DNA of 64,000 nt, from positions 186,001 to 250,000 of the forward strand of contig NOWV01000090.1 of assembly GCA_003344405.1 (NCBI GenBank), read 5' to 3'. The stretch's first letter is position 1, and each line of letters starts with the position of its first letter. The position numbers and the translations under genes are program-made. Positions 1-11,750 of the stretch are shown here, in pieces. Origin of the DNA: Trichoplax sp. H2. Its lineage: Eukaryota > Placozoa > Uniplacotomia > Trichoplacea. The notes beneath the pieces were generated by a model that saw nothing but the letters and a program-made list of their open reading frames with translations, was not told the DNA's origin and did not search any database.

Positions 1-731
1 TTCTGACTCTTAGCATTTTGTAGGTAACTGATGTGAAAGCTACCTAAAAATACGATCTGCAATTAAATTTTAAAAGTGTTGCAATAATATAGTAAGCAGC
101 TATACATATATGTTGAATATTGCTGGAAGCCATAATCACCCCTAAGTTTTATACCTCACAATCTCTTATTTAGATCAGCTTCCCTCACATAAATTTAAAC
201 CTCTCGTTCAGCTAGTATTTCGATGTCATATATAGCAAGTATTAGTCTGCTACAGTAGTAGTACAATAGAATACATTTAAGTAAAGACCATAAAATTGTG
301 GACTTCATAAAATAGATCAAACTCATGATATCAAGTTAAAAGATGGTAAATTAAGTGCTAGTAGAAGAATATTGAAGCATAACAGACATTTAACACATCC
401 AGAATTTTACACAGCTAAATCCGTACATTCAATAAATTTGTTCTTAGTTGCAATACCTACTTTCCATATTGTGAAAAATAAATATTGTCAGTCTAGCCTT
501 TTGCTTTGACTTGACAATAATCTGAATATAAATTTTAACGCTATTCGTATTATAACTGACTCTAGTATATGAATTTCTATTCTATAATGCCGAAATAATT
601 AGAACGCTTTCGTGATTGCATCTTATTTAACTTAACTAATTTTTCCATGTCATCTTATTAAATGATTTAGCGCAATTGTCACAATCAGCGATAAATGAAA
701 TGCAAGCTCTTTACCTGCAGATATCTTACAG
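1..731. other. AT-rich DNA, no gene seen
   Basis: I see no convincing coding exon here on either strand. If the exon starting at 732 is terminal, its upstream exons should lie here or before the window, but I could not join any to it. Confidence 0.5.
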
Positions 732-1397
732 CGCGATATGAATCAAAATAGCGAAGAAACTGTAGCCCACTATCAACGATCGATTGATAGCCCACTCTCT
801 TTCCCTGGTAGTGTAGAATATCCAGAAGTACTTGATTCACCTGATCGTTATAGAACTGAAATCTGTGATAATAGCAAAAGATCTTCAAATCCTACAATAA
901 TAGGACAAAGCCCTAATTCTAGTCCAATAATTTCAATAGCACCTTCGTTTAATCGTAACCATCGTATAAGGAAATCGGAACAATTCGATCATCCGGATGA
1001 ACGTCCAGAGTTAACAGAACCTAATGATACCTTACAATCACCAATTTTACAAGATACAAAAAGTCATGATTCACAAAATCAAAATGAACAGGATATATGC
1101 AAAGATTCATTTAGTGCTGCGACTCCAAAATGTAATTCATCTTATTCTGAAACTACCAAAAATGGAAATACTAATCGAGTTGACAAACTAAAATTTGACT
1201 CAGTCTTTTCACGGACGGATTCATTGATTACCGCAGCAGATAGTGATCATCCAAGTAGCCCAACCACTAATCCATTGATGTCTCCCTCTCTTAAAATGAG
1301 CTCGAATCAAGTTGCTATGTTTGAGGCTAAACCGTATGTACCCAAACAGAAGATCACTAGAACCAATTCTAAACGGTTAGTTTATCCAGACAATTAA
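732..1397 (+). CDS. Hypothetical Ser/Asn-rich protein, probable terminal exon
   Basis: An open frame of 219 codons runs from ATG 738 to the TAA at 1395-1397. The ATG is preceded by a pyrimidine-rich TTACAG at 726-731 and the frame stays open to 732, so this may be a 3' terminal exon rather than a single-exon gene. The protein is hydrophilic and low in complexity, rich in Ser, Asn, Pro and Thr (for example SPSLKMSSNQ near the end), with short SPxS/SxxSP patches that could be phosphorylation sites and a basic tail (KQKITRTNSKR). No domain, signal peptide or membrane segment is visible. The length of the frame in AT-rich DNA supports real coding. I do not recognise it. Confidence 0.4.
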   Translation, partial: RDMNQNSEETVAHYQRSIDSPLSFPGSVEYPEVLDSPDRYRTEICDNSKRSSNPTIIGQSPNSSPIISIAPSFNRNHRIRKSEQFDHPDERPELTEPNDTLQSPILQDTKSHDSQNQNEQDICKDSFSAATPKCNSSYSETTKNGNTNRVDKLKFDSVFSRTDSLITAADSDHPSSPTTNPLMSPSLKMSSNQVAMFEAKPYVPKQKITRTNSKRLVYPDN

Positions 1398-2640
1398 TCG
1401 TAATTACAAATAATGTGCAGAATGTTAGTGGTTTAGCGTTACCAGTTAATCTATATAAATATACATGTCGTAATCTGAAATCATCTAGTAACTGCTGAGA
1501 AAGGTAATAATCAGTGCTAGATCAGGCTATAGATTATGAACTAACTGCTAAATATTAGAACTACATTCTTCCTGATCATATAACATAGTTGATTTCAATA
1601 TGGCAAATGAATATGAAGATATCGTGTTTAGCACATTATTAGAGTCCGTTCGATAAAACGTTAAAATATTTCTAGCTGACCTGCCTGTATTCTGTCTTGC
1701 AAATTGGCATTCGCTTACGATATAATTGCTAAAATTGACCCACAAAAAGAGAAATAAGGGTTAAGTAGTTAAACCCTATTTCAAAATCTACTTGGAACTC
1801 TGATATTATACAAATTTTTTGACTGCAGTAGCCATAAGTAAATATTTTTAATTATTCAGTATGCTGGAATATTTCATATGACAAGCTCTAGTAGCTCTCA
1901 TAAATATAATCGCCTACATATTGAATAAATATGCTTAAATACGTATGTATAAAAATTCTCTCCTTTAAATATTTTAGTTCGGCGAAAGTCAATCATTGCT
2001 TACATTTCCTTATTTGTTGCATCTTCCCTTTGTGGTTATTTGTATGGATCTATTTGGTAAGTGTTCGCTCAACTGTCAATATTTCAATTTTAGTATTTAA
2101 TGTCATTAGCTGATGCCGTATATTTTGAACACTGTCAAATTTCCATATAGATATTAAGTTACGAGCCAAGTCAGAAATACACTGAAAAAGATGAGTATGT
2201 CTGCTGATTTGGAAAGAATCCTACAAAATGTTTGCCTTTCTCAACTCTAACGGGAGATGTACAAATAAGAGTAACGAAAATAAATTCAAGATCTAGTCGT
2301 ATATATTAATGAAGTCCCACCCTCCAAAAGAACAAAATATAAAGCGATGCACTTCAGATTTGCCCTTATAAAATAACAAGTTATTTTATGTATTAATGCT
2401 TAAAATGAAATTTTGGTTTACTTGCAAATTTATAATTTCCTCTACCGTATTGTTCTTTTTTTGTGACAAGTACTGTAAATTTAATTAATTGTACTTGTAT
2501 CTTTGACAATCCCGGCATGTTTAAAATGTTTAGAATACATTCTATTACCTAGTTTGCTGTTGTGATTATACTGTAGACAACTTCACATAGCTTTACGCAA
2601 ACTTCACCGTTAGTAAGATTGAAATTTTTTGCGTCGATAT
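1398..2640. other. Intergenic, nothing seen
   Basis: AT-rich sequence with only short open frames of unbiased composition (for example 1548-1745 minus and 1931-2113 plus). I see no domain signal and no linked splice sites. Confidence 0.5.
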
Positions 2641-2641
2641 T

Positions 2642-2649
2642 TATATAAG
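2642..2649 (+). promoter_or_regulatory. Possible TATA box of the small peptide gene
   Basis: A TATATAAG-type element lies about 40 bases upstream of the ATG at 2685. That is a suitable distance for a transcription start a few bases before the start codon. Such strings are common in AT-rich DNA, so the support is positional only. Confidence 0.3.
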
Positions 2650-2684
2650 CAGTTAGTAAACTAGTGATCAAACAATTCTAACGC

Positions 2685-2992
2685 ATGAAGCTTTTCTTGC
2701 TCTATTTGATGGTATGTACAACATTAACTTCTAGCTTATCCTGTAATTCTACTATAATGAATTTCTTTGTCATTTGTTTCGCAAATCAAGAGTGATTTCC
2801 AAGCACACCTTTCAATATATTAGGTAGTTTTTCCAAATTTATTACACAATATCATGTATAAAGTCATCCTACGCATTTTATGATTGTCTGGTTGCTATTC
2901 AGATTCATTTAGCAAGTGGATGTTATCAAGTATATGCCATTTTACAACAATTTGTGTACAGGAACAAATGTATATTTAAGATAACGGAGTAA
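2685..2992 (+). CDS. Candidate small secreted peptide, two exons
   Basis: Exon 1 (2685-2711) encodes MKLFLLYLM and ends at a GTATGT donor. Exon 2 (2903-2992) follows a GCTATTCAG acceptor in phase 0 and ends in TAA. The joined product is 38 residues: a hydrophobic leader (residues 1-15), then a peptide of about 23 residues with two cysteines, C16 and C32, and many aromatic residues. Signal peptide split by an intron, a nearby TATA-like element and an AATAAA signal at 3042-3047 all fit a short secreted or signalling peptide gene. The weakness is size: short frames with chance splice sites are frequent in AT-rich DNA, and no known peptide family is recognised. No dibasic cleavage or amidation site is visible. 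Confidence 0.3.
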
Positions 2993-3041
2993 AACCAATA
3001 AGGGAAAGTAATCCAACAACTACTAAATATAAAACATCAAT

Positions 3042-3047
3042 AATAAA
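3042..3047 (+). terminator. AATAAA polyadenylation signal
   Basis: A canonical hexamer 50 bases after the stop of the candidate peptide gene, on the same strand. It fits a very short transcript but would also be expected by chance in this base composition. Confidence 0.3.
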
Positions 3048-3309
3048 CATGAATTTTACCGTGTCCTAGATACAGTTATCAAGGAAGTATTTATTAGGAT
3101 ACAATTATTAACTAATCAATAACCATTAACTTCATGGCAAAATGCTAATGGAAAGAGCGATAGTACCATATTAGCAACAGAAGGGATGGAATCATTTATG
3201 CATATCCCCTATTTTGCAAGAAATTATCAGAAACATAATGATGCACTGGATTAGTTTACAATCTGCACATACTGTATGAACTAAAAAAAAATAGTAGCTT
3301 GAACGTCTA

Positions 3310-5232
3310 TTATACATACTTTACATATTCGGCAATATCCCAATTGGTCGAGATAGGTTTAGGTGAAGTTACTTGACAACCATCCTTCGTTATAATTGCT
3401 ACTTCGTACTAAAAATTTAGAAAAGTGTCGAATGTTATAATTATATCCTTAGATATTAAGACGTAGGATTTCGAAAATGCCTTCATATAGAATAAGTTGC
3501 AACATAATGTTTCCAGGCCGCACTCACTTGATTCCCAGATCTCCCATCTCGGTACAACAATACCCTCATACATCTTTCAATAGCTGATAAAGCTTGTTCT
3601 TCAGTGAAGCTATTATTGTTTGATTCATACGACTGGCGCAATAATGGCTACAGAATCCAAGTTTAAAACATAACTTAATCAATTTGACATATTTTGATTT
3701 GCATCAAGTAATTAGTTGCTAAGCAAGTACTTTCTGTAACTAACCTGAGCAATATAACTTCCATAACCGGTGGCAATCGTTGGAGCTTGATAAGCAACAC
3801 CTAGTTTATCAACGTATCCTAAATAACTATGTACATTTATTACAAATAACAGATGTAAGAAATTTGGAGGAAAAATACGCTTAAGTAAAGAAGAGTAACT
3901 GATAGTATACAGTGTTATCCAAAGGCCTTACACAACATATAACGCAATATAGAATACACATTTAATAGCACGATGATGTATGTTCATATTCATGATATCG
4001 ATCATCAGCATACCTTCCTTCATTTTCATCATAGCCACCAACTATAATGTTATTCCATAATGGATTAATTTTAGTCCTCCTAAATACAGCATAAATATTT
4101 ATTATGAAAATGAATGTTGATTAATAGCATCATTCCAATGCATGACCATGTAAGAGAATTACGTCAATAAGAATAATTCGAACCAATCGCAACTAACCTA
4201 TTATACAAAATGCGAGTTAACCAAGTATGAATGGCTACTGGTGAGTAACAATAATTATCATTTAAACATTTTCCGTCTAGCCTATAGATGAATAATAAAA
4301 TTATGAACATAACGACGTTGGGATTACTAGCCATGGATAGTATTAGTCAAGCTACTTGGATACCTTGAATAAGATTTAGCTATGACAGCGTTAACGCCTT
4401 AACAACTAGTAGACTTACACTTTTTGATTGATTATGTCTCGTATAAATTGAAAATCAGCATAATCTCCTGATGCTCCAATAGCAACTTTTTCATTGACTT
4501 TCAATAACCGACTAATATCACGAAATCGAGCCAAAGATCCATAAGACCCTAAATTAAAAGATCAATTGTAAATGATGATGATCTGATAAGAGATGAATGA
4601 TTATCCATGGCGAATCATTGAAATAATAAGCATGGGCCATTTTCACCCATCTTGTAGCTATTACTCTGTAGACAAGACATGATTCGATATCATGACTCCA
4701 ATTCTAATTGTAATTATTTTACGTTTGGATGAAAGGCTTTCATCTATCGCCTGTATCCTCGTGTTTGAATAATACCTAATGTATCAGCAGCAATAACGAC
4801 ACCACCAGTAAAAGTGACACCAAGAACTGAAGTACCCGTAACGATTGGCTGCCTAAGATATGGATAAAAATATTTTACTTTTAAGTTCTTTTAGAATGGA
4901 GAGAGTGGCTGATCATTTTTAAACCAGCTCGAATTTTGAATACGTCATAATGATTGTCCAATACTAGAGTATGATACACGACATTCGAAAGGTATGAAGG
5001 TTTACAATGGAGGACAAGTAAGAACCAACACGCAAGCAACGATGCCTGCGTTTGTGTCAGAAAATACGACGATGATAGACGATCAATACGAATTATTGAG
5101 CAATACTTACTGAGTGTATGTTCGAGGTAATTGGCTTGAAGCTAAATTGGTGCCAGGAGTGTTATAGAACTGACCGGGAGAAGGGCCATTTTGCCAAAAA
5201 GGAGCAGCAGAGAATTGGCCGCCGTCCGCCAT
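3310..5232 (-). CDS. PSMB4: 20S proteasome subunit beta type-4 (beta7)
   Basis: Eight exons on the minus strand: 5232-5111, 4852-4776, 4548-4419, 4281-4198, 4079-4014, 3826-3745, 3647-3528 and 3408-3310. All have GT-AG introns and matching phases, giving 259 residues against 264 in human. The start [16 protein letters not shown] is followed by the diagnostic [12 protein letters not shown] (residues 42-53) and [19 protein letters not shown]. Further family blocks are [63 protein letters not shown] and a C-terminal [13 protein letters not shown]4 is a non-catalytic beta subunit that is N-terminally processed and helps lock the two half-proteasomes together; it acts in cytosol and nucleus. The gene starts only about 45 bases from an array of GTAC palindromes. 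No lesions are seen. Confidence 0.96.
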
Positions 5233-5259
5233 GACTAAACAAATTGTGATCAACGTCGA

Positions 5260-5745
5260 ACGCAACGCGATACAGTACGGTACAGTACCATACACTTTGT
5301 GCAGTGTACAGTATGGTACTGTAGAAGAAAACGTTTTTACTACTGACTGTACAGTACTGTACACTGTACACTGTACAGTTCTGTAGTGGTAAAGAAGAAA
5401 ATACCGGACATGTGGACAGTCGGACGCGGATTATTATCACCTTTATGGACAGACGGACGAACCATACAGTACAGTACTGTAGAAGAAAACATTTTATTAT
5501 TACGAACTATACACTGTACACTGTAGCGCGACCATGGTTGGACACAGGCATACTGTACTACTGTACTGTAGTGGTAAAGAAGAAAACACCGGACATGTGG
5601 ACAGCCAGACGCGGATTATTATCACCGTTGTGGACAGATGGACGTACCATACAGTACAGTACAGTACAGTACAGTGTAAGAAAACGTTTTTACTACGGAC
5701 TGTATACTGTACACTGTAGCGTCGACCATTGTTGGACACAGCCTG
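5260..5745. repeat. GTAC-palindrome tandem array next to PSMB4 start
   Basis: About two and a half copies of a unit of roughly 170-190 bases. Each contains GTAGAAGAAAACGTTTTTA, a run of ACTGTACACTGTA palindromes, a block around GTTGGACACAGGC, then GTGGTAAAGAAGAAAACACC, GGACATGTGGACAG, GGATTATTATCACC and another GTACAGTAC cluster. Copies begin near 5310, 5479 and 5669 (the last truncated). The palindromes could form hairpins. The array lies immediately upstream of PSMB4 and so covers its promoter or 5' UTR. Open frames within it (Tyr/Cys/Thr/Val-rich) are artefacts of the repeat. Confidence 0.85.
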
Positions 5746-7761
5746 CTTGACTCGGACGGTCGGACATTTCTGCCTCATCTCGAATCGATCGAAATTACTG
5801 GAAATAATATGACGTACATTGAATTGAAATCTATTCTATTTTACCAAGTTTTTACTCGAAAGCAGGTATACAAGGTCATTGATGTTTTTCAATTCGTAGA
5901 AATGATTTGAAGATAATTAGACACTGAAGATTCATTCTGAGCAACTGATTTTTCGGTATTTCGGTCTAGTTCAGGTGTATCTACAGAAGTAGTCCATGAC
6001 CTACTAGTTTAGTGTATACGACTGACGGTATATAAAAGTACAGTCCATTTTCAAAAAATTTTCCAAGTTAAAATACATTTTTCAATATCTTCGTAAATTG
6101 TAACAACTATTCAAGCCTGAATCTCGATTATCCTATTAATCACTCAGTATAATGCACTAGAAATTATCCATATCAACCATCATGACTACTGGACTCAATT
6201 CGTAGTCTATAACACATAGATGTAAAAAATAGAGTCAGCTGATGCTAAGTTTACGGACATCAAAGGCACTGAACTTCTAATTATCGGATACGGATAGTTA
6301 AAGCTATACTGCAATAACGGGCATTGACTAGTCGCTGTAGCTTAAGCTAATGACTTGTCTGATAACTTGGTCAATAACTGCGAACCGATAATACTCATTA
6401 ACCGCTTCGATCAACGATTTAGGTAATCAACTCTGATCGAATTCACATCAATAGAGAGATAAAATAAATATATAATACAAAAGCCATTGGTAGTAGAGAT
6501 AGCTAGTAGTAGAATGAACGAATTGATTATAATTTCTAGTAAGGTTATTTAAACAGGCCTTGAAATAATTTCGAACTGAACTTGTGAAATCCTCTTCATG
6601 ATAACAGTTTTGTTGGTTAAAGTTTATCGTTAGCTTCAGTTAGTCCATCTCTAACGGCCTATTTAATCTACATTATGGGGACAAAGTTTCATTCTAGTGT
6701 TTCTTTTTATTCATTATCAAGCTTTTGATCATACCAACATGATAGGATGACTACCACCGTATTCATGCTGATAGTAGCATTTCATCAATTTGATTATCAT
6801 AAATCGCACATTGGATTAGGTGTACGAGTACGTGTTGGAATCTCTTCAGCATCCATTACTTTGACTTAATATTCTTCCAATGAATTATTACTGAATGTGT
6901 AATCTAGCCGGAATTAATTGAATCGACAAATTGTAATGATAACTTTATTTCTTATCCCCATAGCGCTTTGGGAATAGGCTTTATGTGGATGTCTATATGA
7001 TACTTTACACGTCCATTTGAGAACTTCATTATCATAGTGATGAAGGAAAGATCAGAGGAGCTAAAGCGGCGCTTCCATTGAAATCAATGAAAGGTCTGTA
7101 TCGCGTATTGTACATTAAGTTATCAACTTTTACTGCCAGGGTATGAGACATTATTACTCGAATAATTTTGCTCAATTATTATGTAGTAGCTTAGCAAAGA
7201 TTCGAAATATCCCTCTAAGAGTACATCATGCATCTATTGTTGTTCTTTCTATGCATCCATATAGACGCGTATATCATGTAATATAGGCGTCGATCACTGT
7301 GTTGTCTATCGCCATATTACTTCATACATATATTAAAGCACATTCCAAGCCATTATAAAGTTAAAATTACTTTTTATTAGGCACAGCACCGTTAAGTAAA
7401 CAATTCAGAAATGCTACACTAGACCAATTAGAATAATCTCACAAGATGTAATACGAATTAACCCATTCAAAATTGGTCGTAACGATCAACATAGTTAAGA
7501 AAGAGATCGTAAAATAAGGCCAATAAATGGTCGTAAATTCGCGTGATAATTGTCAGAAATAATATCCTTTTATCACTGATAATACGTTAGCGACTAATCC
7601 TGGTCAAACGATAAATTCCGAGTATCAAGCATGATCGCTTCCTGTAACTACTGCACTAAATTACAAAGATATAGAGATTAAATGAACTAGAACAAAGATA
7701 TTTCATCGGCAGTTATCAATAGCTATTTTTACGCATTAAACCGATGGCATTACGCATTATT
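5746..7761. other. Intergenic, nothing seen
   Basis: AT-rich DNA between the PSMB4 upstream array and the 3' end of the sulfatase. I found no exon-like frames, RNA genes or repeats that I can support. Confidence 0.5.
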
Positions 7762-9882
7762 TTAAAAGTAATTGGGGAAAGTGGTGGTAAACCAAAATGT
7801 AGGCAACTGCAATGCTGCAAAGAAAAGTCTGACTTGTGCTTCTCCACCTGTACCCGGCAGTATATGTATTTTGCCTTCATCAATGAGCTGATTTCCAGGA
7901 GTACCTACAACCAACTCATCCAATGTAGAGCGAGACATAACAATAGCAGCTGTTTTCTCATCCGCTCCTGAGTGGGAAAGGACAGTATCTGAATTAAAAA
8001 CTGAATTTTCCACATACCATTTCATGTAACTGCTACCGGGAATGTTAAAGTTGGAATTTCCCTTGCCGCTAGGATTAAAGGTAGGAGTAATGGTGACATT
8101 AAAAGTATATTGAGCATCACTGACATTTTCTGGATTCAACAAAACCGATAAATAGTCACAAATCAATTCTAAGCTCATGGCTCTGACAGTCCTTAAATTA
8201 AATATAGGGTAAGTTCCTTGGCCCTGTGGTCCACCATTGCGAAGTTCTGAAGCACCTGTTAAGTAGAAACCTCGCCAAGCGCCCGATTCTGCTTGATAAC
8301 CCATCTGATCGTAAGTATTAGCCAATAAGTTGATTGCTGATGTCCTAAGCTGTTCATCAGCTGCTGAAAGTGTTCCTTGGTCGTGAGCGCGATGGGTACC
8401 GTAAACAACGTTGTTCAATACCATAGCAACAGCACGATATTTGCCGTCATTATAATCTTGAGTAGCTATCGACAGAATATTTGCAAGTGATCCCATATAT
8501 CGAAGATATTCTTCTGCAGCTCGAGCAGGTGGTAGTTGATGCATTGAAGCAGGATTAGCATCAAACCAGCCAATGTAGCGTTGGTAAACGGCCTTGGAAT
8601 TGTGCACGACTGTACCATATAAACCGCGATTACACCATTCATTTGCCAAAGAAGGTGGCAATTGAAGCGCTTCTGAAATTTCTTGCATAGTATAACCATT
8701 ATTGGCTAATCGCATAGATTGATCATGGACATATTTGTAAAGATCTCTTTGTTTTTTGATCATGCTGGTGATACGACCAGATTCAAAAGGCCCATTCTCG
8801 AAATGATTAATCCAAGTTGGCCAATTATGAGATGCAAACATTGATTCAATGTTAGGAAAATAGCGAAGGACTTTATTCAGACATTTGGACCACGTCAATG
8901 GATCACGCACTTTAGCTCCACGCGGAGTCAAAAGGTTATGGAAGGTATGCGTCATATCTTCACCTGAGCAAAAGGATCTCCACTGTGGAAAGTAGATCAT
9001 CATTTCTGATGGAGCTTCCGTGTTTGGTGCATTTAAAAGCACGACTACGACACCATCAACGTTCATTGTTTTTAAATCGCCATCAAATTGGATTTCTTCA
9101 GCTGCATAGATACCGCCGCTACCACCACCAGTTTGCTTACCGATGCCAACATCAACGTGATCTCGCTCGCCAACGGGTAATAACTTACCACATTGGATCA
9201 AAGCACGACGAATCATGGCTGTGCCAGCAACAACATTTTCACTAACTGCTTCATGCAAGAAGTCTGGTGGAGCGTAGACAGGAAATGGTAAAGTATCTAC
9301 GTTAGGATCTGGTACAAGACCATAAACTCCAGCAAAATGATCAGTATGAGAATGAGTAAAAAATACAGCTCTGATGGGTGGATCTCCTTCTTGCTGGGTA
9401 ACGTTTGGATAACGCTCTTTATACGCTGCATTAAGATTTTTTAAAGCTTCTCTTGCTGTTTCTGTTGCAGTCATCGGATCGATAATAATCCAGCCGTTAT
9501 CGCTCTTAATTGCAGACATGTTAGCGATGTCATAACAGCGAACTTGGAAAACTTTGCCTGGAACTACTTCAAATACTCCCGATACAGCATTCAGTAATGC
9601 TACTCTCCACAGACTAGGATTACAGGAGTCTGGACATGCCGGAAAGGTGTTATCGTCAAGTTGCTGTTGAAAATCATACTGTGTCAAGTCCCATATCAGT
9701 TCGCCTGAGCCATCTTTATAAACTTTACGTGGAAATAGTTCTTTAATCTTTCCACGTAGTGCATCAACGAAATCCTGCTTATTATGAAAGGGCAAGGTAT
9801 TTGCCACTTCTTGGTTAGCAGCAATGGTATGTTCTGATGGTTCTGCTCTAGACATTTTGACGGTATCACAACAATTCTTCAA
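7762..9882 (-). CDS. Alkyl/aryl-sulfatase, SdsA1/BDS1 type, intronless
   Basis: One uninterrupted frame of 706 residues. The metallo-beta-lactamase zinc motif THSHTDHFAG is at residues 176-185. Further family blocks are NGWIIIDPMT (129-138), NTEAPSEMMIYFP (287-299), CSGEDMTHTFHNLL (305-318) and the metal-binding ASHNWPTW (350-357). An alpha-helical dimerisation region follows (about 370-520), then a C-terminal SCP2-like lipid-binding domain (about 580-700). Enzymes of this family hydrolyse primary alkyl sulfates such as SDS to the alcohol and sulfate; here the substrate is inferred. They are mainly bacterial, with a known fungal transfer (yeast BDS1). No clear signal peptide is seen. M1 has an in-frame alternative at M10 (MSRAEPSEH), which may be the true start. 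The gene is visibly less AT-rich than its surroundings and has no introns, unlike most neighbours. Confidence 0.93.
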   Translation of the reverse strand: MKNCCDTVKMSRAEPSEHTIAANQEVANTLPFHNKQDFVDALRGKIKELFPRKVYKDGSGELIWDLTQYDFQQQLDDNTFPACPDSCNPSLWRVALLNAVSGVFEVVPGKVFQVRCYDIANMSAIKSDNGWIIIDPMTATETAREALKNLNAAYKERYPNVTQQEGDPPIRAVFFTHSHTDHFAGVYGLVPDPNVDTLPFPVYAPPDFLHEAVSENVVAGTAMIRRALIQCGKLLPVGERDHVDVGIGKQTGGGSGGIYAAEEIQFDGDLKTMNVDGVVVVLLNAPNTEAPSEMMIYFPQWRSFCSGEDMTHTFHNLLTPRGAKVRDPLTWSKCLNKVLRYFPNIESMFASHNWPTWINHFENGPFESGRITSMIKKQRDLYKYVHDQSMRLANNGYTMQEISEALQLPPSLANEWCNRGLYGTVVHNSKAVYQRYIGWFDANPASMHQLPPARAAEEYLRYMGSLANILSIATQDYNDGKYRAVAMVLNNVVYGTHRAHDQGTLSAADEQLRTSAINLLANTYDQMGYQAESGAWRGFYLTGASELRNGGPQGQGTYPIFNLRTVRAMSLELICDYLSVLLNPENVSDAQYTFNVTITPTFNPSGKGNSNFNIPGSSYMKWYVENSVFNSDTVLSHSGADEKTAAIVMSRSTLDELVVGTPGNQLIDEGKIHILPGTGGEAQVRLFFAALQLPTFWFTTTFPNYF

Positions 9883-11750
9883 TCTGAAGGTAGCAATGTG
9901 TGCGGCGAATGATCGAAAATGATTGCCTTTTATACCTGCGTCTAATGAAAGTGTTACAGTTCTGTTATGGAACTAAACCTATTCAAAATAATACCGCAGA
10001 TTGATAACTTGAGTTAATTGCTCTTAATGTACTCAGCAAGCAAACAAATTTGAATAAAACACCTACCGATCTTTTTGTGTACACTTAATTAACACGTACT
10101 AATAAAAATACCCTGCTGTTTATAATTAATGAATGCCAATATATTTTGACCCTGAAAAGCTGGCTTGATATTATGTTGTTACTAGAGTACCCAATTTAAA
10201 AATATCATAGAATTTACGCAATTACGTATTTCTCAGAAATATCTACCTGGTTCCACATGGTATTAAATTAGGTACACTGTATATTATTATACATCACATA
10301 TGATACTACTTAAATATAATCAAATTTCCGTAATATTGAGATTACAACAGCTCTTGTTAGTTCAGTAATCATGGCTTATAAGGCAGGCTCCCATTTATGA
10401 CTCAGCTCTCAAGTGGTTACGTTACAATCAGTCTGTCTACGTCTACTTATTCTTAATTAAATTCTTATATTCAATCATGATTGCACTTCTACAAGCTAAT
10501 TGAGAAATAGCGACTCAGTAGTCAATGACGTATAGTATATTAATAATGGAATCAACATGCCCAAGTGAGCGTAGTTTTTGAACTTAAAATCATGTATGTA
10601 AATGTTATATACGGAAAATTTCATCTAGGTATTGCAATATAACCTGAGAAAATGAGACTTTTGAATTGATATTTTACGAAAAGCACTATAATTTATGGAG
10701 CCATTACATCTTGCAACGATAAGTGCCAGTCGAACACCGTATTAGCTATTTCCGGTGACAATTACCTGACGGAATAAATTCTATCAGAATGAAAGGTGGA
10801 GTATTAAATAATAACCTCCACACTAATTAAAATGTTTATTTGTAAAGCCATCCTGAGGCTAGTAAGAAATTTGGTCGCATACAGTGCCTAGAAACTAATT
10901 ACTGTAAGCGTTAATTAGGTTGAAATAAATAAGTCGAAGAAATCGGAACTTATAAACATGTAACAAACGCGATGATGGCGTGACTAGCTAATAAAAAGGT
11001 TTAGACACTGCTTGATGCCAATAAATTACTTAGACTCCTTAAATAATATTCTAACAATGCAAAAGTAATATAATGTATTGCTGGCGTTATATACTTTTCT
11101 TATACAATTACTGGCTACGTAAATTAGGTTACTAGTCCCCTTATAAGCACGAATTATGAATTCAGTTCGTTAAAATATATTGTATTAATGAATTGATACA
11201 TACCGGGTCTGTTTTATCCGTTAATTCAATTTATTGTTTAATCTCTAATAATATCAGTAAAGCAAAGTGGAGCAGATTATAAATGCAAAGAGACTAAGTG
11301 CTAAGCGCTACAGTAACTGTATTTTTAACGTTTGCTTCATTGTGAAATATAGATATTATGCTAGTTACGCATTATTAATTTATAGAACGAAGTACGCAGG
11401 TACACTGGATTGAAGAGTTATAATCGATTGATTAAAATACTAGAACACAACTAGATGGTACAGCAAATAAAAAAAGTATGCAATTATATATTTTCTTTTA
11501 ACTCGGTGTGTAATAAACTATAAAGTATATAATCAATTATATGTTGCTAGGCCTACTAAGAAGTAGACATTCACTAAAGTGAGTAGCGATCATCATCATT
11601 GTTTACACGAAACAGTTGCTAAACAATAGCAAGTATATCTTGATCTATTAACTTTTTTTATATCAAGAGGCAGATCTAGATGTTTATGTCTCCAGACATT
11701 GTTGCTTAATTTAAATCAAACTATATCCTAGAATAATTATATAAAATCAA
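9883..11750. other. Intergenic, nothing seen
   Basis: AT-rich sequence with the sulfatase 5' flank at its left edge. I saw no coding exons, RNA genes or clear repeats. Confidence 0.5.

Noticed and set aside
5107-5778. Several overlapping frames rich in Tyr, Cys, Thr, Val and Ser on both strands
   Set aside because: They are translations of the GTAC palindrome repeats. Both strands and several frames are open together, which is a property of the repeat. Only the PSMB4 first exon (5111-5232) is real coding here.
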